Positions 40,406 through 49,825 of a stretch of DNA of 64,000 bases are shown here, piece after piece (position 1 is the stretch's first letter; every line of letters begins with the position of its first letter). This DNA is from Desulfitobacterium dehalogenans ATCC 51507 (lineage in GTDB: Bacteria; Bacillota; Desulfitobacteriia; Desulfitobacteriales; Desulfitobacteriaceae): NCBI RefSeq assembly GCF_000243155.2, contig NC_018017.1, positions 434,001 to 498,000 on the forward strand, given 5' to 3'. A program made the translations under genes and the position numbers. A model generated the notes under the pieces. It was given only the letters and a program-made list of their open reading frames with translations. It was not told where the DNA came from and searched no databases.

Positions 40406-42244
40406 ATGAATATTCCTAAATATGCAAAGCGTTTCCAAAGCATTGCCTTTAAACTCCTCGCTTTTAGTATTATTATGTCCCTTATTCCTTTGCTTTTTCT
40501 GGGAGGATACAACTTATCACGAGCTAAAAATTATCTTTGGGAATCTGTAAAATATCAGCATTCTTATGGGACTTCCCGAGTTGTCAAAGAGATAAATTTC
40601 CTTCTGGAGGAAGCGGAGCGGGCTATAACTGTTCTCTCGGAAGCGAATGGCAATATTCTGATAGGTCATGATACCAAGGAACAGGAGCGTGTGCTCTATA
40701 GCTGTCTTACCAATCTTCCCTATGTGGAAAGAATGAGTTTGCTTGATGCAAAAGGTTATGAAATCACTGGAGTATCCCGATTCGATGTTGGGGGAAGTGT
40801 GACAATCCAGGAAAAAGATGTTGAGAACATCTTTAAATTCATCAAGGATTATCAAACCTATATCGGTCCAGTGTTGTTAGATAGTCACGGCCAGCCTTAT
40901 TTTCAATTGGCCATCCCGATTATTTTGCAGGGCAATGATGTTAAGGGTGCAATTGTGGCAGATATCAGCCTGCGTAGTGTTGTGGATCTTTTATCTAAAG
41001 TATCGGGGACTTCCGGAGCATACCTTTTCCTGGTGGATCAAGAAGGACACTTAATTGGGCATGAGGATTTCAGCCAGGTACTCTCTAATAGAAATGTACA
41101 GGCAAGCCTTCCTTTTCTGACGGAGGAAGAGGAAGAATTCACTAAGGAAAATCCTTTGGTTCGAACATATGTGTCCTATACCGGTGAAAAGGTAGTTGGC
41201 GCTTATGCGAAAGTGAGCGGAACGGATTGGGCGGTTGTTTATGAACAACCGGAAACAAAAGCCTTTTCATCCTATATCCATTTGAGAAATACCTTTGGGT
41301 TAAGCACGTTGATCTTGATGCTCCTTGTTCTGGGTATAAGTTTGTTTTTTGTAATCTATTTCCTCCGGCAGTTGGATATCTTAAAGACAGGCGTTAAGCG
41401 CATTACCTCTGGAGAAGCAGGTTTTGTGCTGCCCATTCAAAGCCAGGATGAAATAGGCGAGGTGTTAACAGCCTTTAATGAACTGAGTGAAGAACTGAAG
41501 AAGAAGCGCGAACTGGAAAGTGCCTTACGCCAGGCGGATAAAATGGCATCGGTAGGGCTATTGGCTGCAGGCATAGCTCACGAAATTAATAATCCTATGG
41601 CAACCATCTGTCTTTCCGTCGAGGAATTGCGTTATGAACTCCAAAAAACGAACTCCGATCAACCGGAGAAAGAACAAGATATAGACAGCTATCTGGATTT
41701 GATAGCCAGACAGGCTGACCGGTGCTCTCAGATAACCCAGAATCTATTGGATTTTTCTCGTCAAGAGCGTAACCAGAATAATGCCTATGACTTTTATAAT
41801 TTAAATGAGCTCATCCAAAAAGCACTGGAATTGAATCATTATATGCTGCAAAAAAAGCAAGTGCAGGTACAGTATGATTTAGATCGGACTATTCCCTTAA
41901 TTTGGGGAGATGGCCCGGGGATCCAACAGGTCATATTTAATTTTCTTTGCAATTCGGCTCAGGCTATGAAACCGGGCGGTGTTTTGAAGTTAGTGACGGA
42001 AAATGAGGCTGACTGCGTCTGCTTGAAAGTGATAGATGATGGGGAAGGCATCAACAGCGAGGATTTAAAACGAGTTTTTGAACCCTTCTTTACCACCAAA
42101 CCGCCTGGACTCGGAACCGGGTTAGGACTCGCTGTAAGCTATGGCTTAATCAAACAGGCAGGAGGGACGATTGCCATGGCAAGCAGGCTGGGGGAGGGAA
42201 CCACAGTAACGGTCAAGCTGCCGCATACGAAAGAGGTGCAATGA
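40406..42244 (+). CDS. Membrane sensor histidine kinase
   Basis: The 612-residue kinase has an N-terminal membrane helix (about 14-34), an extracytoplasmic dCache-like domain, a second helix (about 295-318), HAMP (KRITSGEAGFVLPIQSQDE region), and a HisKA domain with the phospho-acceptor in GIAHEINNPMATI. The ATPase domain has NFLCNSAQAM, DDGEGI and GTGLGLAVS. This layout is that of NtrB/DctB-like kinases that feed sigma-54 activators. It follows the binding-protein gene by 35 bp, and its stop is one base before the regulator gene. A TTG at 40403 is an alternative start. Confidence 0.94.
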   Translation: MNIPKYAKRFQSIAFKLLAFSIIMSLIPLLFLGGYNLSRAKNYLWESVKYQHSYGTSRVVKEINFLLEEAERAITVLSEANGNILIGHDTKEQERVLYSCLTNLPYVERMSLLDAKGYEITGVSRFDVGGSVTIQEKDVENIFKFIKDYQTYIGPVLLDSHGQPYFQLAIPIILQGNDVKGAIVADISLRSVVDLLSKVSGTSGAYLFLVDQEGHLIGHEDFSQVLSNRNVQASLPFLTEEEEEFTKENPLVRTYVSYTGEKVVGAYAKVSGTDWAVVYEQPETKAFSSYIHLRNTFGLSTLILMLLVLGISLFFVIYFLRQLDILKTGVKRITSGEAGFVLPIQSQDEIGEVLTAFNELSEELKKKRELESALRQADKMASVGLLAAGIAHEINNPMATICLSVEELRYELQKTNSDQPEKEQDIDSYLDLIARQADRCSQITQNLLDFSRQERNQNNAYDFYNLNELIQKALELNHYMLQKKQVQVQYDLDRTIPLIWGDGPGIQQVIFNFLCNSAQAMKPGGVLKLVTENEADCVCLKVIDDGEGINSEDLKRVFEPFFTTKPPGLGTGLGLAVSYGLIKQAGGTIAMASRLGEGTTVTVKLPHTKEVQ

Positions 42245-42245
42245 G

Positions 42246-43610
42246 ATGAAACTGCTGATCGTTGAAGATGAAGTGGATTATGCTACACTCCTGAAACAAA
42301 GGCTGGCCAGGAAAAAAATCAATATTGATTTGGCTCATACTATCGAACAGGCATTGGATTGGTTGGGTAAGGTCAGTTATGATGTGATTCTTCTGGATCA
42401 GCGTCTTCCCGACGGCGAAGGGCTGTCCTTATTAACACACGCCAAAGAGACCGATCCCTTTGTTGAAGTTGTGGTGCTCACAGGGCATGGCAGCCTGGAG
42501 ACGGCTATTCAATCCATCAAGCAAGGTGCTTATGATTATCTTACCAAGCCCTGCAATACAACCAAACTGGAATTCACCTTGACCCAAGCTTATGAAAAAA
42601 AGCGTTTGGCAGAGCAAGCGGCAGGGCTTTCCGAAGCTTTAAGACGTCAAACCGGGAGCGAACCGATTATCGGGCAAAGCCCGGAAATAAAAGGACTTAT
42701 TCATATGGTGGAAAAGGTGAAGGACAGCGAAGCAACCATTCTTGTACTGGGAGAAAGCGGCAGCGGCAAAGAGCTCATTGCCAGGTCCCTGCATTTTTGG
42801 AGTACAAGAAAGGATAAGCCTTTTCAAGCGTTAAATTGTGCGGCCTTACCGAATCAACTTGTCGAAAGTGAGTTGTTTGGTCACGAAAAGGGAGCGTTTA
42901 CGGGAGCGACAGGTGCCAAAATGGGTTTAATTGAAATCGCTGAAGGGGGAACTCTTTTTCTAGACGAAATTGCCGAGATGGAATTGAGTACTCAGGCTAA
43001 ATTGCTCAGATTGCTGGAATATGGTGAATATTTTCGTGTGGGAGCTACCCGATCCCGTAAAGTCAAGTTGCGAGTAGTCGCCGCGACCAATAAGAAACTG
43101 GAAGAAGAAGTTGCGGCTGGACGGTTTCGGGAGGATTTGTATCATCGGTTAAATGTGGTGCAAATAGAGGTACCTCCCTTACGAAATCATAGAGAGGATA
43201 TTCCTTTGCTGGCAGACTATCTACTAACCAAGAAATGCCTGAAAAATAAAACTCTGAGCCCGGAGGCTCTCGGAGTGCTGTTAGACTATGATTTTCCGGG
43301 AAATGTCAGAGAACTGGCCAATATTCTTGAACGTGGTTCGTTACTTTCCTACGGTTCAACGATCGAAGCGGAGCATTTATTTCATCCTCAAATGAAAAAG
43401 AGGATAACCATTCCTAAAGAGGGGATGGAGAGGGAGGTTCCTGACTTGGGAGACGTCGATCTTTCTCTGGCGAACTGCGAACGTCAACATATTCTAAAGG
43501 TACTGAAAATGACAGGGGGGAATAAGACAAAAGCAGCCCAGGAATTGAAAATCGGTCTTAAAACCTTGTATCGCAAAGTAAAAGAGTATGGGATCGAATC
43601 CCTGGGATAA
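42246..43610 (+). CDS. Sigma-54-dependent response regulator, NtrC family
   Basis: The 454-residue protein has a receiver domain (acidic VEDE, phospho-acceptor Asp51 in ILLDQRLPDG, KPC lysine), an AAA+ domain with Walker A GESGSGKE, the sigma-54 contact motif GAFTGA, Walker B GGTLFLDEI and an arginine-finger region, and a C-terminal Fis-type helix-turn-helix (GNKTKAAQELKIGLKTLYRK). It should activate transcription from -24/-12 promoters. The only such promoter I see nearby is 620 bp downstream at 44231-44244, before the selenoprotein operon. Confidence 0.96.
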   Translation: MKLLIVEDEVDYATLLKQRLARKKINIDLAHTIEQALDWLGKVSYDVILLDQRLPDGEGLSLLTHAKETDPFVEVVVLTGHGSLETAIQSIKQGAYDYLTKPCNTTKLEFTLTQAYEKKRLAEQAAGLSEALRRQTGSEPIIGQSPEIKGLIHMVEKVKDSEATILVLGESGSGKELIARSLHFWSTRKDKPFQALNCAALPNQLVESELFGHEKGAFTGATGAKMGLIEIAEGGTLFLDEIAEMELSTQAKLLRLLEYGEYFRVGATRSRKVKLRVVAATNKKLEEEVAAGRFREDLYHRLNVVQIEVPPLRNHREDIPLLADYLLTKKCLKNKTLSPEALGVLLDYDFPGNVRELANILERGSLLSYGSTIEAEHLFHPQMKKRITIPKEGMEREVPDLGDVDLSLANCERQHILKVLKMTGGNKTKAAQELKIGLKTLYRKVKEYGIESLG

Positions 43611-43625
43611 AAAAACCTGAAGGAG

Positions 43626-44133
43626 AATTCTCCAGGATTTTGCTTTCGACGTTCACTCCATAAGCCGCGCAGAGCAATCTAATCGCTCAAGACCTCCGCT
43701 GCGTCGGGTGCGGCTCCTGCCTCATAGCCGGTTGGAAACGTCCTGTTTCCAACCCGATTCCGCTGCTGTCTTTTTGCGAAGATTGCTTACCTGCTCGCTT
43801 AGAATTCGTTCTCTGCCTTAAAGCAAAATCCTTGGGTTGCCTTACAGGCCTGAGCAGTGTAGCTACACAGCCCCAAAGACCCGCAAGCGTAGCTTTGCGC
43901 ACAAAAGCGAACGGATTTAGCGGAGGGGCGGTCAGGTTAAGGTCGCTTTCTTAACGTAGTGTAGCCATCGGTTAACATGCAGAAAGTAGCGGGGTTTGGC
44001 GAAGCTGTTAAGTAAGCGAGTTAACCAGCCCTGGAGCTATGGAGAACGTGAGTCTCCGATCAAGAAACCTTCCAGTGGAAGGTTTCAGGAGATCACGCCC
44101 GAAGGTGCGTTGCGCGTAAAGCTACTCGACCCG
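43626..44133. repeat. Structured dispersed repeat, copy B
   Basis: This fills most of the 685-bp gap after the sigma-54 activator and matches copy A (19002-19379) in block 1 (43626-43812) and block 2 (44046-44133; 86 of 88 bases identical). Copy B has about 230 extra bases between the blocks. CCAGGATTTTGCTTT (about 43631) is complementary to AAAGCAAAATCCTTGG (about 43820), and GTAGCTTTGCGC (about 43889) to GCGCGTAAAGCTAC (44113-44126). Both pairings favour a folded RNA. No open reading frame in it looks real. It may be a mobile-element remnant. Confidence 0.7.
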
Positions 44134-44168
44134 GTCAAAATGCCCATGCTTGTCATTTTGACCGGGTC
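44128..44168. promoter_or_regulatory. 15-bp inverted repeat upstream of sigma-54 promoter
   Basis: Arms at 44128-44142 and 44154-44168 pair perfectly over 15 bp, with an 11-base centre. It ends 62 bp upstream of the -24 element. That distance suits an upstream activator site for the NtrC-type regulator. Because ATTTTGCGCTTTTT follows, it could instead terminate upstream transcription. Confidence 0.55.
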
Positions 44169-44228
44169 ATTTTGCGCTTTTTGCCGGGCGGTGAGGCTTA
44201 CACTTGTGATTATTACCTCTAATACGAG

Positions 44229-44245
44229 TTGGCAAGCTTTTTGCA
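44229..44245 (+). promoter_or_regulatory. Sigma-54 (-24/-12) promoter
   Basis: TTGGCAAGCTTTTTGCA matches the sigma-54 consensus: GG at 44231-44232 and GC at 44243-44244, exactly 12 bp apart. Initiation would fall near 44256, 40 nt before the selenoprotein gene. A NtrC-family activator gene ends 618 bp upstream. Confidence 0.85.
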
Positions 44246-44295
44246 TTAATGATAGGATGCTGTCTTAATTATTATGCAGAAAGGATGATTTATCT

Positions 44296-47200
44296 ATGAA
44301 GCGTCGTGATTTTATCAAGCTCACAGCAGCTGCGGGTATTGTCACAGCAAGCGGCCTCGGTTATGACAGAATGATTATAGCCGAACAGCCTCCAGGGTTT
44401 ATACCGAAAAAGACCAGCAGTCAGGAGGTAGAGGCAAGAATCGATTTAACGTTGGGGAGTGTGGAGGTTAACCCCAATATTTTAATGAGAAATAGTGCTT
44501 GTCTGGGTTGCTACAGTTCATGTGGAAACAGAGTAAAAATAAATAAGGAGACAGGGCTGGCAACCCGGGTTATGGGCAATCCTTATAATCCTTCCAGTGC
44601 TCAGCCCCATCTCTCCATGAAGACTTCTCTCCTGGATTCCTATCTGTCTTTCAGTACCTATCGGGACATGGGGAATGAGGGTAGAGCGGCTTTATGCGCC
44701 AGAGGAAATGCAACCTTGACAGCGCATCATGATCCCAACCGAATTTTAGTTCCCCTCAAACGCGCGGATAAGCGGGGAGAAGCCAAATGGCAGCCTATCA
44801 CTTGGGAAGAAGCGGTCAAGGAAACGGTGGAGGGGGGCACTCCATTTGCCCATCTGGGAGAAACAGCTCCTATTGAGGGGATAAAGAATGTTTATAACCC
44901 TAATGCCCCAATGGATACGTCGAATCCTGAATTAGGACCCAAATCATTTCAACTGGTTCACTTCGGAGGACGGGGAGATGGACGGACTGCCTTTGCCGGC
45001 CGTTTTACCGGTGCTTTTGGTACCCCCAATAATTTTGGCCACGGCTACACCTGAGGGGGTTCGAAAATACCTGCGGGTCAGGTACTAGCAAGCGGTCAAA
45101 ATATGAGACCGGATGTAAACCATGCGGAGTTTATCCTATATATCGGGGCCTTTCCCGGTCATAGTGGAAAGCCCATGTCTACTATTGCAAGGCAGGTCGC
45201 CAAGCAAACAGGTGAAGGGAAACTCAAAGTAGTCGTAGTCGATCCGGTTTTGTGCGGTGGTGCCATTTCTCCTGTTGGTAAAAATACGAAATGGATTCCC
45301 ATCAAACCGACAACGGATTCAGCCTTTATTATGGGAATGCTGCACTGGATTATTGATAATCAGCGCTATAATGAAGATTATTTAAGTTCTCCTCATCTGG
45401 ATGCCGCCAAGAGCAAAGGATTTGCCAGCTGGTGCAATGCCTCTCATCTTGTGATCGTGGATGAGAATCATCCCAACAACCGCAAGCTCTTGCGGGCAGA
45501 GGATTTGGGTTTGGAAGTGCCTCCCAACGCCAATCCGGCGAAAAAAGTGGATTATTTCATGGTCATCGACCCGGAGACGAACCAGCCTGTCCTCTATAAT
45601 CAAGTGTCCAGAGCTGATCTGGTCTTTGACGGGGAAGTACAGGATAAGTCCGGTGGGTCTATACGGGTTAAAACGGCTTTTGCACTTTTAAAAGAAAGTG
45701 TCTTCAGTCAAGGAATTGCTGATTACTCCAAAATATGTAAAGTGCCTGAAGAGATAATCATTGAAATAGCCAGAGAGTTTACATCCCATGGAACTAAAGT
45801 TGCGGTCGATGGAACGGGTAATACGGCCTCTGCTAATGGGTATGATATAGCCAATGCTATGCACACCCTGGCCACAATGGTGGGCTGCTATAACTTAAAG
45901 GGTGGTATGCTTAAACGCCGTGTCGCTTATAAGTCTCTTGAAGCTGGTCCCCGTTATGACTTAGGGACGGTTGCTAACGCGCCTAATATTAAAGGTAAAG
46001 GGGTTCTTATAAGCCGGACTGGAGTTCCTTATGAGAAGACGCCTGAATATAAGCAAAAGGTTGCCAAAGGGGAGAATCCTTATCCGTCAAAATTACCCTG
46101 GCATCCGATTGGTAGCGCTTCGGACAATCAGGCCCTTTTCTCCGTGGTCAACAGTTATCCATACCAAGCCAAAGTGGTGATGGTCTGGATGTCCAATCCT
46201 TTGATGACCACTCCTGCAGCAGGTCGGCAAGATATTATTGATGAGCTGAAAAAAGTAGAAAGAGTACCCCTGCTCATTGCCATTGACGCTTTTATGGGTG
46301 AAACAACTTCGTTGGCAGATTATATCATACCTGATACCACTCCTTATGAAAGTTGGGGGCTTGCCAATAGTGAGGGAAATACTTCAGAAAAGGTAACCAC
46401 CCTTCGTTGGCCTGTTGTAACACCGTTAACGGCCAAGCTCAGTGACAACCGCTATGCCTGCTACGAAAATTATATTATTGATGTAGCAAAAGCAATAGGT
46501 TTGCCGGGCTTCGGTGAGAATGCCTTAAAGGACGCGGATGGAAATACGTATGCTCTGAATACACCGGAGGATTACTTCCTGCGGGGCGTTGCCAATGTGG
46601 CTTTTGATGGTCAACCGGTTCCCGATATTACCGATGAGGAAATGAAAATTCAGGATCTGGAAAGTTACATGCAGAACTGGAAAGACTGCTTAAAACTAGA
46701 AGAACACCGCAAAGCCGCTTTTATCCTTTCCCGTGGAGGAAGGTTCGAAGAATTTGGCAAAGGTTATGAGGGAGATCGCACAAGATATCCCCATGAAGGG
46801 TGTTTTAATCTGTATGTAGAGCAGATGGCTTTAGCCAAAAACTCGTTCACAGGCAAACACTTCCAGACAGGTACTCTTGTTTATAATCCGGAGACATTAT
46901 CGGATGGCACCTCCCTTGATCAGGTTTTCCCCGAATCAGAATGGCCCTTTAAAGCCGTTTCCTATAAAGCAAAATTCAGAAGTGTGACTATGCTGGAAAA
47001 CTCGATTTTAAGGGAATTGAATCAAGCCAATAAGGTAGAGATTAATCCGGAAGATGCTGAGCAATTGGCCCTTGTATCCGGTGACAAAGTAAGACTGGTT
47101 TCCGCTACCGGAGGGGAAGCTGAGGGAATCTTACAGGTGAGACAAGGGATCGCCAGAGGTTCAGTGGGTATAGCCTATGGCTATGGTCACTGGGAGTATG

Positions 47201-47385
47201 GTGCCAAAAAATACACTTTAGGGGAGAAAGAAGTGTCAGCTTATCCCGGGTCGGGGCAAGGAGTCTTTCTTTCGGGAATCAGCTTAATCGATCCTAAAGT
47301 TAAAAATGGGATCTTCGGATTCAGTGAAATGTCCACCGGAGGAACCAGCCGTAATGGCGGTGCCTTTAAAATCCTCAAGGTGTAG
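44296..47385 (+). CDS. Selenocysteine-containing molybdopterin oxidoreductase, catalytic subunit
   Basis: The 1029-residue product is a DMSO-reductase-family catalytic subunit, close to the tetrathionate/polysulfide/selenate reductase branch. It has a twin-arginine signal (KRRDFIKLT), so it is exported folded. The 4Fe-4S motif is formed by Cys69, Cys72, Cys76 and Cys134. At codon 253 (45052-45054) an in-frame UGA interrupts the gene. The frame continues without change to 47385 with full family homology, and a SECIS-like hairpin follows the UGA. I therefore read codon 253 as selenocysteine, probably the Mo or W ligand. The chaperone, ferredoxin and membrane subunits follow. The substrate is unknown. 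Confidence 0.88.
45068..45084 (+). promoter_or_regulatory. SECIS-like hairpin after UGA
   Basis: TACCTG pairs perfectly with CAGGTA around the loop CGGGT. The loop carries the GGU typical of bacterial SECIS elements (as in E. coli fdhF) and lies about 20-24 nt after the UGA at 45052-45054, the distance SelB requires. Confidence 0.8.
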
Positions 47386-47398
47386 TGGGGGACGAAAA

Positions 47399-48094
47399 AT
47401 GAAAGATGTAATGGACTGGACAAGGGATCGTTTTCACTCCTATGCCTTTTTTGCCAGTCTCCTCGTGGAGGAACCAACACTGGAAAAATGGCTCACCATT
47501 CAAAAACTCTCAAGCTCATTGTCAGGTGAGCTTTTAGAGGATAAGAACGGCATAAGGATTCCAGAAGAGGCACAGGCAACAATGGAGAGACTTCGCCAGG
47601 ATTACTATGATTGCTTTTTTGTTCCGATGTCCGGGAAATATGTTCCTCCTTATGAATCGGCCCTGCGATGTTTTAAACAAAAGCCCAAACCGTCCTTCGG
47701 AAAGATCAACACCTCTCTGACAGCTCAGATCAAGCAGCAATATGAGTTAACCGGGTTTGATCCCTATCGCCTGGAGCTGTTTTCCCCTCTTAAGAATATT
47801 CCCTTGGCAGACCATGTCGGGTTTGAATTAGCGTATATGGCTTATTTATGCCAACAGGAACATGAGGCCAGAAAAGAAGCACGGGAGGGCAATGCCGAAA
47901 GATGGCTTGAGATTCAAAAGGAGTTCATGGCTGAACATCTCTTGATGTGGATTCCCAGTTTAGCCGAGGCTTTAAGGACCCTGGAAAACGGTTTTTATTC
48001 TCAGGCAATCAAGACCCTGGAGATTTGGCTCCATGAAGATGATCAAGATGTAAAAAATTATTTTAGCAGAGGAGGAATCTGCGTTGAGTGCTAA
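47399..48094 (+). CDS. TorD/DmsD-like molybdoenzyme chaperone
   Basis: The 231-residue, mostly helical cytoplasmic protein is the likely dedicated chaperone that binds the Tat signal of the preceding catalytic subunit and guards it until cofactor insertion. The TorD-type signature is visible in DHVGFELAYMAYLC, and a second family block in FMAEHLLMWIPSLAEAL. The frame opens at 47306 inside the catalytic gene, but ATG 47399 after GGGGGACG gives the family start. Its stop overlaps the ferredoxin subunit start by 11 bp. Confidence 0.85.
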   Translation: MKDVMDWTRDRFHSYAFFASLLVEEPTLEKWLTIQKLSSSLSGELLEDKNGIRIPEEAQATMERLRQDYYDCFFVPMSGKYVPPYESALRCFKQKPKPSFGKINTSLTAQIKQQYELTGFDPYRLELFSPLKNIPLADHVGFELAYMAYLCQQEHEARKEAREGNAERWLEIQKEFMAEHLLMWIPSLAEALRTLENGFYSQAIKTLEIWLHEDDQDVKNYFSRGGICVEC

Positions 48095-48689
48095 TTCGGA
48101 ACCGCGCTATGGTATGGTCATCGACTTACGCCGTTGTGTCGGATGTCATTCCTGTACTGTCAGCTGTAAAATGGAGAATAATATACCGGAAGGTGTGTAT
48201 CGTTCCTGGGTTATTGAAGGAGACAAAGGTATCTACCCTAATGTGACGAGAGTGAAACTTCCCCGCCTGTGCAATCAGTGCCAAGATGCTCCTTGTCAAA
48301 CCGTATGCCCGGTCAACGCGACTCATAAGGATGAGGGAGGCATCATTGTCATTGATCCTGACAAATGTATCGGCTGCCGCTACTGCATTGCGGCCTGCCC
48401 CTATGATGCCCGTTTCCTGAATCCGGAAACAGGAATGGCGGAAAAATGCGATTTGTGCATCGGACGGATTAAGGCAGGACTTATGCCGGCCTGTGTCTCC
48501 AACTGCATTGCTCATGCCCGTATTTTTGGAGATTTAAATGATCCTGACAGTGAAATTACTCGTTTGCTTGCTGAACATCCGACGCAAGTCTTGCGCTCAG
48601 AGCTGGGTACTCAGCCCAGTGTTTTCTATATCGGCTTAGACGAGGCCTTTGACGGAATAAGCCTAAAGGATTTGGAAGGGAGGAAGTAG
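48084..48689 (+). CDS. Four-cluster ferredoxin subunit, NrfC/PsrB type
   Basis: The 201-residue electron-transfer subunit carries sixteen cysteines in four 4Fe-4S motifs: CVGCHSCTVSCKMENN, CNQCQDAPCQTVCP, CIGCRYCIAACPYDA and CDLC...CVSNC. It has no signal peptide and would be exported bound to the Tat-dependent catalytic subunit. It starts with TTG 48084 after GGAGGAAT, overlapping the chaperone gene. It links the NrfD-type quinol oxidase subunit to the Mo centre. Confidence 0.94.
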   Translation: MSANSEPRYGMVIDLRRCVGCHSCTVSCKMENNIPEGVYRSWVIEGDKGIYPNVTRVKLPRLCNQCQDAPCQTVCPVNATHKDEGGIIVIDPDKCIGCRYCIAACPYDARFLNPETGMAEKCDLCIGRIKAGLMPACVSNCIAHARIFGDLNDPDSEITRLLAEHPTQVLRSELGTQPSVFYIGLDEAFDGISLKDLEGRK

Positions 48690-48690
48690 A

Positions 48691-49713
48691 ATGGATTTTT
48701 CCTTTGTCTATGAAATACAGCATCACGCTGCCTTCGGTCCTCTCATCGTGCTCTATTTCTTTCTGGCAGGGCTAAGTGCAGGCTTGTTTTTAATCTCAGC
48801 GTTAAGTACGGTTTTTGGCTGGCAACCTGTCAAACCTTTAGCCAAACCTGCGGCGCTCATGGCCTTGGCAGCCTTGGTTCCAGGGCTGCTCGCCTTAGTT
48901 GTGGATCTGGGCCGGCCCTTCAGAGCCCTCTATTTATTTTTTAATGTTAATCCCACCTCCATCATGTCTTGGGGGTCTTTCATCCTCTTGTTCTATGGAA
49001 TTGTCTGTGTGCCCTATATTTGGTTCTTGTGGCAGGGCCAAGAGAAAAGAGTGAAGCTTTTCGGTAAAATAGGTGCCGTTTTGGCAGTCTGCCTAGGGCT
49101 ATACACCGGCTTCCTCTTAGCAGTCGTTCCCGGCAAACCCCTTTGGAATTCCGCTTTGCTGCCGGTTCTGTTTTTAGTATCCGGCTGTGTTGCGGCTTTG
49201 AGCTTAATCAGCCTGACGAAGAAAGTGTTCACTCAAGAGATGGTTCCCGGGGCCGACTATGAAAGTGCCCTGCACACCTTAAAAGTGTGGTTTGTGGTGC
49301 TGGAAGTTTGCCTTGTCTTCTTCCATCTGCTCACCGTCTTTTTCTTGGGAGCCCAAGGAGAGCTGACGGTCATGAATCTTCTGGCAGGGGAAAAGGCCTT
49401 TACTTTCTGGGGAATTCAAATTGCGGTGGGTATCGTATTGCCCCTGATCCTTCTTTCCCTCAAACAATCTTCCGCGACCTTAGGTCTGGTGGGGGTATTC
49501 AGTCTGGCAGGGGTTTTTGCTCTCCGTTATAATTTTGTGTTCGGAGGACAGGAATTGCCGACGGTGGGAACACAGCTCTATCATCAGGGTGGAGGGATGG
49601 AGTGGCTTTCCGTAATCGTTCTTCTCGCCTTGGGAGTAGTCTTGCTCTTCGTGCTGCCTTATCTGAGCAGAAGAGTATTCCACTCGACGTCTTCTAAAAG
49701 TATTAGTAGTTGA
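48691..49713 (+). CDS. NrfD/PsrC-type membrane subunit
   Basis: The 340-residue, very hydrophobic protein has about eight to ten membrane helices and begins with the NrfD pattern HHAAFGPLIVLYFFLAGLSAG. VVDLGRPFRALYLFFNVNPTSIMSWG is the characteristic block of this family. It should exchange electrons with the menaquinone pool and pass them to the ferredoxin subunit. It starts one base after that subunit's stop and ends the operon. It contains no haem-ligand pattern I can recognise. Confidence 0.93.
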   Translation: MDFSFVYEIQHHAAFGPLIVLYFFLAGLSAGLFLISALSTVFGWQPVKPLAKPAALMALAALVPGLLALVVDLGRPFRALYLFFNVNPTSIMSWGSFILLFYGIVCVPYIWFLWQGQEKRVKLFGKIGAVLAVCLGLYTGFLLAVVPGKPLWNSALLPVLFLVSGCVAALSLISLTKKVFTQEMVPGADYESALHTLKVWFVVLEVCLVFFHLLTVFFLGAQGELTVMNLLAGEKAFTFWGIQIAVGIVLPLILLSLKQSSATLGLVGVFSLAGVFALRYNFVFGGQELPTVGTQLYHQGGGMEWLSVIVLLALGVVLLFVLPYLSRRVFHSTSSKSISS

Positions 49714-49810
49714 GGGACTCTCCACATCAAGTGATGTAGTGTAAGGTCACAATTCAGACTTTGTCAGTTACAAGCTTAAGCTGAAATGAAGTCAGTAGAA
49801 AGTAGTCTAT

Positions 49811-49818
49811 GATATAAG
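49811..49818 (+). promoter_or_regulatory. Extended -10 promoter of selC
   Basis: TGATATAAG forms an extended -10 (TGn plus TATAAG at 49813-49818). It ends 7 bases before the first tRNA base, as expected for initiation at the mature 5' end. No clear -35 is visible. Confidence 0.5.
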
Positions 49819-49825
49819 GAATTAA

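Noticed and set aside
43996-44268. 90-codon plus-strand frame before the selenoprotein operon
   Set aside because: It covers repeat B, the inverted repeat and the sigma-54 promoter, with no ribosome-binding site.
45103-47385. Separate second gene starting at ATG 45103 after a true stop
   Set aside because: The same frame continues from 44296 with no shift, no ribosome-binding site precedes 45103, and the hairpin plus nearby selC favour selenocysteine read-through.
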